NCBI RefSeq assembly: GCF_016919165.1 | Contig: NZ_JAFFPS010000064.1 | Location: forward strand, 1 to 64,000 | Direction: 5' to 3' | Source of the DNA: Leptospira chreensis | GTDB taxonomy: Bacteria > Spirochaetota > Leptospiria > Leptospirales > Leptospiraceae | Length of the DNA stretch: 64,000 nucleotides | In this document: positions 1 to 10,069 of the stretch, one piece after another | Numbering within the stretch: the first letter of the stretch is position 1 | How the letters are laid out: every line of letters starts with the position of its first letter | Translations under genes and position numbers: made by a program | The notes under the pieces: generated by a model | Told to the model about the DNA's origin: nothing | The model's input: only the letters and a program-made list of their open reading frames with translations | Databases searched by the model: none

Positions 1-393
1 TTAACTCAATCACCGTTTCACCATCATTGGGAATGTACACCCCAAGTCAAACCCATTTTATAAAAATTATCCAGATTCTTTACCTTTTTTTCAAGCCTCA
101 AAGAATCAGAAATCAATGCGTTATCTTCAATAGATCAGTCGATAGGTAAAAGTTTCTTCTTCATTCAAATAAAAACGAACTTCGTTTCTGACCAAATTTC
201 GGCACCGCTTATACAACCAAACACTAGTTTTGCTATAAAATTAGAGGTAATTTATTTCAGTAGTTATCCTTAATTTATTTTTATGAACACTGTGTAACAT
301 AAAAATAAACTTGACCCTTTTCGAAAAAAGAGTTTGTTAATGGTCGATTCTATCCTTGATCCATTGCGCATACGAGTAGAGACGAAAGAAACA
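1..393. other. Gene-free stretch upstream of the first histidine kinase
   Basis: I see no convincing gene here. An 8-bp inverted repeat (GATTCTTT at 74-81, AAAGAATC at 100-107) could form a hairpin but lacks a clear terminator U-run in either direction. A TTGACC hexamer at 311-316 could be a -35 element for the following kinase gene, but the -10 candidate (GTTAAT at 336-341) is poor and the spacing is long. Confidence 0.4.
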
Positions 394-2610
394 ATGAAAC
401 CATTTTACACTCTATCTACTCTCTGCTTGATTTGGTTTTCCATTCATTCTTGTATGAATCTGGAAACAGACTCTCCCAAATTGGAACGCGGAGTTCTGAA
501 TCTATCAAACCATTCCTTTGCAAATGAACCAGTAATTCCTCTAGCTGGTGAATGGAAGTTCACTCCGGGCCAGTTGGATTTTCAAGAAGGTCCCAATACA
601 ATTTTTGTCACCATTCCAGACTTACCCCATTGGAATTCTTATAACCCAAACAAAACGAGTACAGAAACAGGACTTGGGGTCGGAAGTTATTTCTTCACCA
701 TCATTCCTCCGAAGGAACCAACAATCTTAGTTCTTGATTTTAATGTTGTATTCTCAGATTGTAATATATATCAAAATGGAAATTTGATCGGTTCCGTTGG
801 GAATATATATGGAGACGGGGATGAGTTCGATCGTAGACCCAAACAAATCGTTCTTTTAAAAACAAACGATGAGCCGATTCACCTAACCATTCTTTTTCGA
901 AATCGCTTCTATCAAGCGGGAGGAATCCGTTTCCTTCCAATGTTAGGAAAAAGTGAATACCTAGCAAATGCTAGAGACAAAAAAATATTCGAAGAATCAT
1001 TAATTGTTGGTGGCTTATTCTTTTTAGGACTTTATCAGTTGGGAGTATTTTTTACTCGCGGCAGGATCATTGGATCATTATATTTCTTTCTGTTTTGCCA
1101 GATTATGGCATTACAAATTCTTGCCACAGGAACCAGGGCTTTATTTCTCATCTTGGGTGAAAGCTCTAGCGAACTCGTCTTTCGAATCAATTTCTTTAGT
1201 CAGTATGCAGGAGCCATATCAGGGCTTTATTATTTTTATAGTCTCACTCGTGAATATTTACCAAGTTATATCATTCATGGAGTGGCAGGCATCTTACTGA
1301 TCCCAGTATGCATCACCATATTTGGTCCCATCTATACAATTAGTTATCTCCACCTCTATGTTTTAACGGCACTCACGTCCTTACTTCTCATCGCCATCTA
1401 TCTCATCATGCGTTACATGAAAGACAAAAGATATGGATACATTTATCTGGGACTCTCTTCAATTCTACTCATTGGTTGTGCGAGTAACGATATCATCTTA
1501 TCTTTACTTCATAAAACACAGCCCATGTTGCTTTCTTATGGAATTTTACTATTTGTGTTCTTTCAATCTTTGTTTTTATCCAAACATATATCGAATGAAA
1601 TCCTGACTGCAGAGTTAAACTTAAAAGCAGCGAAATACCAACTGGTCCAATCAGAAAAGATGTCCTCTCTTGGTGTGATGGTGGCAAGTGTCGCCCACGA
1701 TATCAACTCGCCACTGAGTGCGGTGATAGCATCTAGCGAAGCCATAGCAGAAAGAATGACAGAACATTTTCGGCTCCTCCCCGAAACAAATCCCATTCCC
1801 AAAGAGACCTATCCCGCATTTTTATCATTAGTTGAACTTGCTTTAACACAAAACGAATCCATCTCTACAAAAGAAGCCAGACAAACCAAACGTGATTTAG
1901 GCAAATACTTAGAAAGTTTGGGACTCACTGATGTGGAAACGAAGGCCGATCTTTTTGTATCACTTGGACTTCGAGAAGTTCCCAATGATTGGATTCCTGT
2001 TATCACAAACAAAAATGGGGCCGCTTTTTTTCTGATAGGAGAACGGGTTGTTTCCATCCTACAAGGAACCAAAACCATTCGAATCGCAGCAAACCGTGCC
2101 ATTAAAATTGCCGAGTCCTTAAAGAAGTTTACCCATTTTGATCCCAAAGGAGAAAAACAAACCATCAAACTTTCCGATTCCTTGGATATGCTTCTCACCA
2201 TCTTTGAAAGTTCTGTAAAACGAGGAATCGAACTAACTACTGATTTCGAAGAAATACCACCAATTGAATGTTATCCGGACGAATTAAATCAAGTTTGGAC
2301 AAACATGATTCAAAATGCGATCCAATCCATGAATGGAAAAGGAACCTTAAAAATCAAAATTGGCAAAAAGGAAAACAATGGGAATGTTTATGTTTTTGTT
2401 TCTATCGAAGATTCTGGTGTTGGAATTCCGAAAGACATAGAATCAAAAATTTTTGATCCCTTTTTTACAACCAAACCCGTAGGGGAAGGGACAGGGCTTG
2501 GTCTTTATATAACAAAACAAGTGATAGAGAAACACAAAGGAATCATAGAGTTAGAAACAAAACCGGGAAAAACAGTCTTTACCATTCTCCTTCCGCAAAC
2601 AACCGAATGA
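394..2610 (+). CDS. 7TMR-DISM sensor histidine kinase
   Basis: Membrane sensor kinase that autophosphorylates on histidine and passes phosphate to an unidentified response regulator. The frame is open from a TTG at 334. I prefer the ATG at 394, which follows a purine-rich GAGACGAAAGAA and begins a signal peptide ending at Cys20, so it may be lipid-modified. An extracellular DISMED2-like domain (about 50-185) and seven hydrophobic segments (about 200-395) follow. The H-box [10 protein letters not shown] has His near residue 435, the N-box is [10 protein letters not shown], and G boxes are DSGVGIP and GTGLGLYI. About 100 residues (455-558) separate the two halves of the dimerisation helix pair, which is unusual. 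It abuts the convergent kinase with no gap. No response regulator is adjacent. Confidence 0.9.
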   Translation: MKPFYTLSTLCLIWFSIHSCMNLETDSPKLERGVLNLSNHSFANEPVIPLAGEWKFTPGQLDFQEGPNTIFVTIPDLPHWNSYNPNKTSTETGLGVGSYFFTIIPPKEPTILVLDFNVVFSDCNIYQNGNLIGSVGNIYGDGDEFDRRPKQIVLLKTNDEPIHLTILFRNRFYQAGGIRFLPMLGKSEYLANARDKKIFEESLIVGGLFFLGLYQLGVFFTRGRIIGSLYFFLFCQIMALQILATGTRALFLILGESSSELVFRINFFSQYAGAISGLYYFYSLTREYLPSYIIHGVAGILLIPVCITIFGPIYTISYLHLYVLTALTSLLLIAIYLIMRYMKDKRYGYIYLGLSSILLIGCASNDIILSLLHKTQPMLLSYGILLFVFFQSLFLSKHISNEILTAELNLKAAKYQLVQSEKMSSLGVMVASVAHDINSPLSAVIASSEAIAERMTEHFRLLPETNPIPKETYPAFLSLVELALTQNESISTKEARQTKRDLGKYLESLGLTDVETKADLFVSLGLREVPNDWIPVITNKNGAAFFLIGERVVSILQGTKTIRIAANRAIKIAESLKKFTHFDPKGEKQTIKLSDSLDMLLTIFESSVKRGIELTTDFEEIPPIECYPDELNQVWTNMIQNAIQSMNGKGTLKIKIGKKENNGNVYVFVSIEDSGVGIPKDIESKIFDPFFTTKPVGEGTGLGLYITKQVIEKHKGIIELETKPGKTVFTILLPQTTE

Positions 2611-4293
2611 TTAACGTTTGTCCGGCAAACGAAAACTAACAATAGTCCCTTTTCCTTTTTCACTGGTGGCCCAAATTTCACCACCATGTAGTTTGATAAA
2701 TTCACTACAAAGGATAAGACCGAGGCCTGTTCCCTTCTCTCCTTCCAAACCAATACTAGTAACTTGCGCATCCACACGAAACAATTTCTCCAAATCAGAA
2801 CTTCCCATCCCGACCCCATTGTCATGACATTCTACGCGAATTCCATCTTCATCTTGTTTGGCGATCACTTTAATTTCACCATTTTCATTCGTAAACTTAA
2901 TGGAATTCGTGATTAAGTTCCGGAGAACAGCTTGGATCATTTCTGAATCAGCATAAATATAAGCCAACTCCGAGGGAATTTCTGTAATGATACGGATGGA
3001 TTTTTTCTTAATTGTAGATTCGATTTGTTCCGTAATTTTTGAGATCAGATTGATCAGGTTTACCTGTTTTGGCCGAAAAGGCATATTCCCTGTTTGGGTC
3101 CTTGCCCAATCCAAAAGTTGTTCCAAAAGCCCATACAACATGGAGGCGGAATTTTGGATTTCAAATATGGTATCTTTCTTTTCCAAATCGGTATGCGAAT
3201 CAAAATCCTCATACATAATCTCTGCCAGTTGTTTGAAAGCCCCTAATGGATTTCTTAAATCGTGAGCGATGATGGAAAAAAATATATCTTTTGTGCGATT
3301 GGACTCACTGAGTAATTTTTCTGAATTGTGTAAGGCTTCAATGGCATTGTTCTTTTCAAAAACTTGTTTTCGAAGTAGTTTCGTTCGATCAAAAACTTTC
3401 TTTTCCAATTCAAATCGATAGGTGATGAGACGTTGGTATTGTAAGGTGATGAACTCGGACAGAATCGAAAAAGGAATGAGAAAAGAAATTAAATAGATAT
3501 ACGAATCAAAAACTCCGGGATAAACAAATGGACCTACCCCCATTCGAGTCATGAGTATACTCGACAAATACAATAGAAATACTCCTAAAGTAACCCCTCT
3601 AATTTGAAATCGGTATCCTAAATAAATCAGAATCAAAAAAGATAAAAAGAAAAGATAGGGAAAATGATAAACGATGATTGCTTGGACAAATATAAATGTA
3701 AAAGTCCAAAGGATGAGTCGAATCGATAGGTCTTCAAATCGAAACTTTCTCCAAGCCATAAAGAAAGGAACTGTGATAAAAATACCGATGGTATCGCCAA
3801 AGATAATTACAATCAATGTGCGAATCATTTCAGAAAAATTTAGTTTATAAAAATATCCAAAGGAATATAAAACTCCACCAAGGCAAAGAATCGAAATTAC
3901 ACTCGAGAGAAAACATACGTAAGCCACAAAGTAGAAATTATCTTTTGCGGAACTAAGACCTTTACGGATTTTTCGAATCCAAAATGTATACGCTAAGGTG
4001 GATTGTAAAGTATCGACTCCGGCAGTCAGGCAAATGCTAAGATACAATGTAAACGTGTCTAACCCATGTTGGCTACTGATGAGGCCGTCTTTGTTGGCAA
4101 GAAAACTCGCAAGCCAAACAACAGGCAAAAATGAATATCCAAAGAACAAACAGCCGATGAGTCCAATCCCGGAGGGGATCCAGAGGACAGCCAAGTTCAC
4201 CGGTTGGAAGGAAAAAAATTCCATCCCCAGTTTGGCAGTTCCTATATAGAGTAGGAATAAAACGAATCCCTTGAAGGACTGCTTCCAGTTCAT
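2611..4293 (-). CDS. MASE1-type membrane sensor histidine kinase
   Basis: Sensor histidine kinase of 560 residues. The first 290 residues are almost wholly hydrophobic, with eight or more segments matching a MASE1 sensor domain (YIGTAKLG and LWIPSGIGL near the start). A charged, probably coiled-coil linker runs to about 335. The H-box AHDLRNPLGAF has His near 344, the N-box is LRNLITNSIKFTN, and the ATPase G boxes are DNGVGM and GTGLGLILC. The layout resembles kinases that act with a diguanylate-type or REC partner, but none is adjacent. It lies 136 bp downstream of trpC on the same strand, so it may be read from the trpC transcript or its own promoter. The ligand is unknown. Confidence 0.88.
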   Translation of the reverse strand: MNWKQSFKGFVLFLLYIGTAKLGMEFFSFQPVNLAVLWIPSGIGLIGCLFFGYSFLPVVWLASFLANKDGLISSQHGLDTFTLYLSICLTAGVDTLQSTLAYTFWIRKIRKGLSSAKDNFYFVAYVCFLSSVISILCLGGVLYSFGYFYKLNFSEMIRTLIVIIFGDTIGIFITVPFFMAWRKFRFEDLSIRLILWTFTFIFVQAIIVYHFPYLFFLSFLILIYLGYRFQIRGVTLGVFLLYLSSILMTRMGVGPFVYPGVFDSYIYLISFLIPFSILSEFITLQYQRLITYRFELEKKVFDRTKLLRKQVFEKNNAIEALHNSEKLLSESNRTKDIFFSIIAHDLRNPLGAFKQLAEIMYEDFDSHTDLEKKDTIFEIQNSASMLYGLLEQLLDWARTQTGNMPFRPKQVNLINLISKITEQIESTIKKKSIRIITEIPSELAYIYADSEMIQAVLRNLITNSIKFTNENGEIKVIAKQDEDGIRVECHDNGVGMGSSDLEKLFRVDAQVTSIGLEGEKGTGLGLILCSEFIKLHGGEIWATSEKGKGTIVSFRLPDKR

Positions 4294-4429
4294 GCGGATA
4301 GATTAGTGGAAGGACGATAGGAGAAAAGCGAAATTATCTTCGAAATTTCTAGACAATGAGAGAAATACCCAAAATCCAATCGGATACCAGGAACAAAATT
4401 ACTTAGAATGTACTAAAAAAGCAGAAGAT

Positions 4430-5188
4430 TTAGTTTCCGACAAGAAGGGAATGAAAGTCTTTTGCGATGTCCTTACTTTTCATAAAGTATGTTCCAACTA
4501 ACATAGAATCAACGATTCCCTTGTATTTTTGCCAATCTGCATAACTTTCAATTCCAGATTCAGCCACACGGATGATGGAACTATCTAATTCCTTGGCAAT
4601 GTCTTCTATTAGATTTTTATGAATTTCGAATGTATCTAGATCCCGGGTATTGATTCCAATGGTAGTGGCTCCAGAATCAAGGGCCGTTTTTACCTCATCC
4701 TTATTGTGTGTTTCCACAAGGACAGAAAGACCAAGTCCCTTGGCGTATTGGTGTAAGGAAGTCAGTTCCTTTGGCGAGAGGATACGAACGATGAGTAAAA
4801 TCGCCGAGGCACCATAGGCATAGGCTTCATCAATTTGAAGGGGATCCAAAATAAAGTCCTTTCGGATGACTGGAATTTTGACTGCCTCTGCTACAGAGGC
4901 AAGATCAGCGAGAGAACCAAAAAAATACTGCGAGTCAGTGAGGACAGAGATCGCACCTGCCCCTGAGGATTCGTAAATGGATGCAATTTCGACAGGGTGG
5001 TAATCTGGCCTAAGGATTCCAGAACTTGGACTTCCTTTTTTGCATTCGGCTATGACGGAGATAGAATTGGTTTTGAGGTGAGATTCCCAAGGGCGCACGG
5101 GAATCTTACGAGGAGGAAGGGACTTCCCCCTTCCCATGCGGATTTCCTCGTGTTTGGTCTCTACTATCTTATGTAAGACAGGATTCAA
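4430..5188 (-). CDS. trpC: Indole-3-glycerol phosphate synthase
   Basis: Cytoplasmic TIM-barrel enzyme of tryptophan synthesis that closes carboxyphenylamino-deoxyribulose phosphate to indole-3-glycerol phosphate. Family motifs appear in order: IAECKKGSPSSG (catalytic Lys), ISVLTDSQYFFGS, IRKDFILDPLQIDEAYAYGA, LVETHNKDEV, GINTRDLDTF and VAESGI. Its 252 residues are the normal length for a stand-alone TrpC not fused to TrpF. It sits 9 bp downstream of the STAS gene on the same strand, so the two are probably cotranscribed. No other trp gene is nearby, so the pathway is dispersed in this genome. Confidence 0.97.
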   Translation of the reverse strand: MNPVLHKIVETKHEEIRMGRGKSLPPRKIPVRPWESHLKTNSISVIAECKKGSPSSGILRPDYHPVEIASIYESSGAGAISVLTDSQYFFGSLADLASVAEAVKIPVIRKDFILDPLQIDEAYAYGASAILLIVRILSPKELTSLHQYAKGLGLSVLVETHNKDEVKTALDSGATTIGINTRDLDTFEIHKNLIEDIAKELDSSIIRVAESGIESYADWQKYKGIVDSMLVGTYFMKSKDIAKDFHSLLVGN

Positions 5189-5197
5189 GGACCCCGC

Positions 5198-5542
5198 TTA
5201 AAATGCTTTTAGGGCAGCATCTTCTGAATCATAAATATCAAAAAGCGAAGTCAATTCAATGACATCAAAGATACGTTTGACTGCGGGTTTGATATTGGAG
5301 ATTTTTAAGGATCCCTCTTTCGAATTAAGTTTGCGGAGAGTGGAGATACAAGCTCTGAATCCAGAGGAAGACATGTATTCAACGTCTTTCATGTTCAAAA
5401 GAACCTTTCTATGCCCAGCATTATCGATGAGTTCCAAAAGGCCCTCTTCCACTTCATTTGCCACAGAAACGTCCAATCGACCTTCCAGATAAACGACTAG
5501 TTTTCCGTCTTTCACTTCGTGTTTCAGCACCGATTTACCCAA
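5198..5542 (-). CDS. STAS-domain anti-sigma factor antagonist
   Basis: Single STAS domain of 114 residues, the size of SpoIIAA/RsbV proteins. Such proteins bind an anti-sigma or switch kinase and are turned off by serine phosphorylation. The segment VEYMSSSGFRACIS (about 55-68) matches the DSSGLG-type phosphorylation loop, with Ser in place. The strand-helix pattern (LVVYLEGRLDVSVANEVEEG, then KVLLNMKDVEYM) is typical. No cognate anti-sigma kinase is in the window, so the partner is unknown. It is probably the first gene of an operon with trpC. Its 5' end would overlap the longest murD frame on the opposite strand, which argues for a later murD start. Confidence 0.9.
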   Translation of the reverse strand: MGKSVLKHEVKDGKLVVYLEGRLDVSVANEVEEGLLELIDNAGHRKVLLNMKDVEYMSSSGFRACISTLRKLNSKEGSLKISNIKPAVKRIFDVIELTSLFDIYDSEDAALKAF

Positions 5543-5590
5543 CCTGATATGATTTTACAAAATCATCGTATTTTAGCGGAGTGTCAATCA

Positions 5591-6985
5591 ATGTTTTCTC
5601 AATCGATTCCATCGGCTTCTGACCTCGGTAAATTCCAAAAATTCTTGATTTTAGGTGGCGGATCCTCAGGGGACTCCTCTGCCAAATTATTAATCTCTCA
5701 AGGGAAAATATGCAAACTGGCAGACAAGTTTCCGGAGAAAGCCAACTCCCCATTGTATGCGGAAGTTTTGTCAGACAATCACCCACAGAAGGCATTAGAA
5801 GGAATTGACTGTATCATCAAAAGCCCAGGCATCCTTCCGAACCATCCCATCTTGGAAGAAGCCAAACAAAGAGAGATACCAACGTTAAGTGAAATTACTT
5901 TGGCACGTGTTTTTTACAAAGGCCCTGTCATTGGAATTACAGGGACAGATGGAAAATCCACCACAACAGCTCTTACCTTTCACATTCTAAAATCAAAATT
6001 CCCAAATTCAAAAATGGGAGGCAATATTGGTGTCCCGTTTACCTCCTTTTGTTTGGAGGCTTTAGATTTAGTGGTTTTGGAACTTTCAAGTTACCAGTTG
6101 GACGACTCACCTAACTTAAAACTTGCGGCATCGGCCATTTTAAATTTGGCTTCAGACCACCTAGAAAGGCATAAAACAATGGAGTCTTATGCTGAGGCAA
6201 AATGGAAAATTCAAAATTTGGATGACCCGAATCATAAATCTTTTGTGAATCCGAACTTTTTCCAATTTCTTCCGACAGGAAGTCCTAGTTCTTCCAACTT
6301 ACAACTAGTAGGTGAAAACCAAAACTACTTTGTTAGTTTAGAAACAAACCAAATCCATACACAAAGTCATATCTATGATACAACCAAGTTTCCTTTGAAA
6401 GGAAAACACAACCTTATGAATTTATGTTTTGCCATTGCCCTTGCAGAAACGATGGGTATGGAGGAAAAAGAGATTCAAAACCAATTTGAATCTTTCCAAG
6501 GACTTCCTCATCGATTCAACAGAATGGATAGTTCTGGTTTCCAACAAAAATACAGAGAGATTCAATTCATTAATGATTCCAAATCCACAAATCTACATTC
6601 CATGCTTTCAGGAATCTCAGGATTCAAAAAAGGGGATGGATTATTTTTGATTCTCGGTGGAATTCCGAAAACAGAACCAGTGGATTTGTTTCTCAAACGA
6701 TGGAAAGAATTGGAATGTCCAATCTGGGTTTACGGAAAGGCGGTGGAAGTTTGGAAATCGGAATTCGAAGAGGCTGGACTTATCGCTAATTACTTTCCTG
6801 ACTTACCCACTCTAATCAAAGATCTAAAAACAAAATTGGATTTGGCAATTGAAACCAAAAGTGCTGGAGACAATTCTATCCTGTCCGTGATTTTTTCTCC
6901 GGCCGGTGCGAGTTTTGATTTGTATAAGAACTTTGAAGAACGAGGAAACCATTTCGAAAGTTTAATACAAGAGACCTTCACCTAA
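5591..6985 (+). CDS. murD: UDP-N-acetylmuramoyl-L-alanine:D-glutamate ligase
   Basis: Cytoplasmic Mur ligase that adds D-glutamate to UDP-MurNAc-L-Ala in peptidoglycan synthesis. An N-terminal Rossmann segment (FLILGGGSSGDSSAKLL) is followed by the ATP loop GITGTDGKSTTTAL, ELSSYQLDD, NLASDHLERHKTMESY, and the C-terminal INDSKSTNLHSML and LILGGIPK motifs. The frame is open from 5519, but that start overlaps the divergent STAS gene. I place the start at ATG 5591, preceded by GGAG nine bases upstream and giving 464 residues; ATG 5549 is the alternative. The gene is alone on this strand, tail to tail with the HD-GYP gene. No other division/cell-wall genes flank it. Confidence 0.95.
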   Translation: MFSQSIPSASDLGKFQKFLILGGGSSGDSSAKLLISQGKICKLADKFPEKANSPLYAEVLSDNHPQKALEGIDCIIKSPGILPNHPILEEAKQREIPTLSEITLARVFYKGPVIGITGTDGKSTTTALTFHILKSKFPNSKMGGNIGVPFTSFCLEALDLVVLELSSYQLDDSPNLKLAASAILNLASDHLERHKTMESYAEAKWKIQNLDDPNHKSFVNPNFFQFLPTGSPSSSNLQLVGENQNYFVSLETNQIHTQSHIYDTTKFPLKGKHNLMNLCFAIALAETMGMEEKEIQNQFESFQGLPHRFNRMDSSGFQQKYREIQFINDSKSTNLHSMLSGISGFKKGDGLFLILGGIPKTEPVDLFLKRWKELECPIWVYGKAVEVWKSEFEEAGLIANYFPDLPTLIKDLKTKLDLAIETKSAGDNSILSVIFSPAGASFDLYKNFEERGNHFESLIQETFT

Positions 6986-7043
6986 CATTGCATTCTACTA
7001 ACGATTTGTGAGTTTGGAAAATGACGCTGGCTAAAGTTAGTTT

Positions 7044-9017
7044 TTATCTTTTGTGTAGAATTTTTTCGTAAGTCTTACTTCCGATAAAAATATCCAAAAG
7101 ATCCCCATCGATATGTTGGTCTCTCACTTCCATTTTTAAAATGTCAAAGGCACGGTCTAGTGGCACCGCCTTTTTATAGGGGCGGTCTTGGTCTGTGAGG
7201 GCATCAAAGATATCGGCAATGGCCATCATCTTCGCCTGTACGGGAATCTCTACAGCAGAGAGACCTCTAGGGTATCCCGATCCATTTAATTTCTCATGGT
7301 GGCCGTGGGCAATGGCAGGAACCATTTTTAATTCCCGAGTCCAAGGGATTTTGGATAAAAATTGAAAGGTATGTTCCACATGGGATTCGATTTCTCGCCT
7401 TTCCTCAAAATCCAAAGAACCACGACGAATGGATAAAAAACTAAATTCTTTGGGCATTAGTAAATTCAGTTGGCTACCATCCGTAGTATGATAACTCATT
7501 TTAGAGATCTCTTCCAAAAAGTTAGAATTCCCTTCTTCTAAAATAGAAGGTTCATTGGATTCCGCGATCACTCGCACCATCTCTTCCAATTTTTCTTTTT
7601 CCAAAGTATATTCCAGGTGGATTGACTTCTCAAACTCCGGATAACCGTTGTTACCGTGTTTTTTTAGATATTCAATTTTCTTTTGAGAGAGTTTTGCTTC
7701 CACATCCTTTAAGATAAATTGGAAACGCCATCGAATTAAATCTAGTTCATAGTCTTCTAGTTTTTTGGCTTTCACCAAAACCTTTTCCCGAACACCTACT
7801 TTTCCAAAATCATGAAGGAGAGAGGCATAACGAATTTCTTTTACTTGGGATTCATTAAAATAAATATCTTTAAATCGACCTGATTGGATGGCACTGACCG
7901 ATTCGGCAAGACCCACTGTATACTGGGCCACACGAAAGGAGTGACCCGAGGTAGTTGGATCCCTAGATTCAATGGCAGAAACACTGGCAGTGACAAACCC
8001 TTCGAACAAGGTTTCAATGTCATGAACCAAATTATTGTTTTGGATGGCAACAGCCGCCTGCCCTGCCACAGCCATCACCAACTCTTCCGAATACTTATCA
8101 TATTCCAAAATAGAATTGGTTTTCATTTCCTCTAAAGTGAGTTTGGTTTGAAAATTTTTCTTTCGGTTGATGAGTTGGATGACACCGACCACTTCATCAT
8201 GGTGATCCTTCATGGGAACCACCAACATTGATTTTGAATAATAATTACTCATTTTATCAAAATCACTGTTGAACTTATATTCCTCTCCACCGGACAATTC
8301 GTACACATTAGGAATATTTAATTGTTTACCTGTAAAAGCTACATAACCGGCGATACTTTTTTTGTTAATGGGTAATATAAATTCATCGGAACTCAAATCG
8401 AGAGCGGAGATTTTGAATCTTAAGTTTCTCGGATTTCCCCTTTCATCTTTTTCCACCAAATACAAAGATCCCGAATCGGAATTCGAAATTTCACGGGCCG
8501 AATTCAAAATATCACGAAGTAACTTTGTGAAATCTTTTTCGTTGGCGAGACTAATTCCAATTTTTGTGAGTTTGGAAATTTCATTTGTAGAAACATTGAT
8601 CCGTTTTTGTAATTCGAATTTATCGACCACCATCTGGAGGCTAGTGAAAGCATTGGCAAGAGCCTTCACTAAGAAGATCAGTGGGGCGTCATCAGGAACA
8701 TTGGAAAAAAATAAATCTTCTTCAATAGAAAGGGCAATATAGCCCGTATAATCAATGGGGGCTCGAACAATAAAGTTCGACATAATGGTGGGATGGTTTT
8801 TTAAGAATTGGTGGATCTCTTTGTGTTTGGCTTCCAATTCATACCGAGAGAGATAGAACAATACTTTGGCGATATGGCCATTAGCGTCGGATTCAATTTG
8901 ATCCAACTGAGAAAGCGTCAAAACCTTAGCTTTGATTTTTTTGGAATAATCGGCGATTTTGCCTTCAAAAAAAGGATCATCCGTGATGATGAATTTCGAA
9001 TCCGAAGATTTGGTCAC
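7044..9017 (-). CDS. GAF and HD-GYP domain protein, probable c-di-GMP phosphodiesterase
   Basis: Cytoplasmic 657-residue signalling protein. A region of unknown fold (1-145) precedes a GAF domain (about 150-330; [39 protein letters not shown]). The C-terminal HD-GYP domain has HDFGKVGV near residue 402 and [16 protein letters not shown] near 570, where Asn replaces the usual Asp of DGxGYP. HD-GYP domains hydrolyse cyclic di-GMP. The HD and GYP motifs are about 165 residues apart, some 100 more than usual, so the domain carries a charged insertion. The start is GTG. It is the last gene of a minus-strand unit with the membrane and TPR proteins upstream. Confidence 0.9.
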   Translation of the reverse strand: MTKSSDSKFIITDDPFFEGKIADYSKKIKAKVLTLSQLDQIESDANGHIAKVLFYLSRYELEAKHKEIHQFLKNHPTIMSNFIVRAPIDYTGYIALSIEEDLFFSNVPDDAPLIFLVKALANAFTSLQMVVDKFELQKRINVSTNEISKLTKIGISLANEKDFTKLLRDILNSAREISNSDSGSLYLVEKDERGNPRNLRFKISALDLSSDEFILPINKKSIAGYVAFTGKQLNIPNVYELSGGEEYKFNSDFDKMSNYYSKSMLVVPMKDHHDEVVGVIQLINRKKNFQTKLTLEEMKTNSILEYDKYSEELVMAVAGQAAVAIQNNNLVHDIETLFEGFVTASVSAIESRDPTTSGHSFRVAQYTVGLAESVSAIQSGRFKDIYFNESQVKEIRYASLLHDFGKVGVREKVLVKAKKLEDYELDLIRWRFQFILKDVEAKLSQKKIEYLKKHGNNGYPEFEKSIHLEYTLEKEKLEEMVRVIAESNEPSILEEGNSNFLEEISKMSYHTTDGSQLNLLMPKEFSFLSIRRGSLDFEERREIESHVEHTFQFLSKIPWTRELKMVPAIAHGHHEKLNGSGYPRGLSAVEIPVQAKMMAIADIFDALTDQDRPYKKAVPLDRAFDILKMEVRDQHIDGDLLDIFIGSKTYEKILHKR

Positions 9018-9073
9018 AGACTTACTATCGACATGAAAAAATCGACTGTCGATTGTTTTTTACAAAATTGATC

Positions 9074-10069
9074 TTACTTTTGTTTGTTTAGAAGGATGAT
9101 CCCAAAACAAAGACTGGCGGCCAAATAAAAACTTAGGAAATACAGGACTTGGACCCCTAACAATACATAGGGTGAATGCACCCACCCGCTTGGTTCCACA
9201 AGTAAGAAGGGTAGAAAAATTCCCAAAACAGAGGGGTAAAGAAAAGAAACCACGCCCCGAATCCCCGGCTCTGACCAAGAGAGGGACGATAGGTAAGAAT
9301 AAAGCAGCCGTCCAAAGATTCCGGAAAGGAGACTCAAAGGGAGAACCACTACAATTTCTGTTCCAAGACAGGTGGAAAAGGCAATGGCACCAATCCAAAT
9401 TCCGATCTCGGACTCAAATCCAACCACTTCCTTTTTGAATTTGGAAACCAATTGAAATCCGACATGAGAAGAGATCCCATACATAAGGAGTGCTGCTACT
9501 TGTTTGTAAAAACTCCAATCGGCTTTCCAGGGAGAAAGAACCAAAAAGGCTACTGGTAAAAAACTCAAATAAACAAACCGCGAAGTATCATCAACTAACT
9601 TAGAATTGTCTGTATTTTCCAAAGACCAGAACATCTCCCTTGTCCAAACTAAGGCACCGAGAGAAATCGCCAAGGGCAGGATGGATGTATTGTCTTGGAC
9701 AAGGATGGTCGTTTGAAAGAATTGAATCCCAAACAAGATCCCGACCCAAAAAGAAAATAAAAAGATCGAAACAAAAATACGGCGAATGGGTTTTAAAGTG
9801 AATATCCTTTCTTCTAAGGAAGAATAGGAAAGGAAAAGCAATAGATTACTTTTTGTGATGTATGAGAAAAATGAATCTGTATTCCAAAGCTCTGATTGGA
9901 TTCCCCATTTTCCCAGTGATTCCGTGAGGAAAAATCCAAGTGCTGTTATAGCAGTCCACTGGAAGAGTAAATCTTTACGTTTCCATTCTTCCGTAATTCG
10001 AGATAGAGAATGGAATAAAAAGAAACCAGAAAGGATACAAAAGAGAAATTCTGTTTCCACTAAATTCAT
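9074..10069 (-). CDS. Polytopic membrane protein of unknown function
   Basis: I do not recognise this 331-residue protein. It has roughly nine or ten hydrophobic segments along its whole length with short charged loops (SRITEEWKRKD, SLENTDNSKLVDDTS) and no soluble domain or catalytic motif that I can name. Its start overlaps the stop of the upstream TPR gene by 4 bases (ATGA), and the GAF/HD-GYP gene starts 56 bp downstream. The three are therefore probably cotranscribed and may form one membrane-linked signalling unit. A transporter-like or sensor role is possible but unsupported. Confidence 0.8.
   Translation of the reverse strand: MNLVETEFLFCILSGFFLFHSLSRITEEWKRKDLLFQWTAITALGFFLTESLGKWGIQSELWNTDSFFSYITKSNLLLFLSYSSLEERIFTLKPIRRIFVSIFLFSFWVGILFGIQFFQTTILVQDNTSILPLAISLGALVWTREMFWSLENTDNSKLVDDTSRFVYLSFLPVAFLVLSPWKADWSFYKQVAALLMYGISSHVGFQLVSKFKKEVVGFESEIGIWIGAIAFSTCLGTEIVVVLPLSLLSGIFGRLLYSYLSSLSWSEPGIRGVVSFLYPSVLGIFLPFLLVEPSGWVHSPYVLLGVQVLYFLSFYLAASLCFGIILLNKQK

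Noticed and set aside
1..63. 3' end of a plus-strand gene entering from the left edge
   Set aside because: Only 20 open codons with no recognisable motif; cannot be supported.
5519..5590. murD starting at 5519
   Set aside because: It overlaps the divergent STAS gene and adds residues not expected of MurD; ATG 5591 has a better ribosome site.
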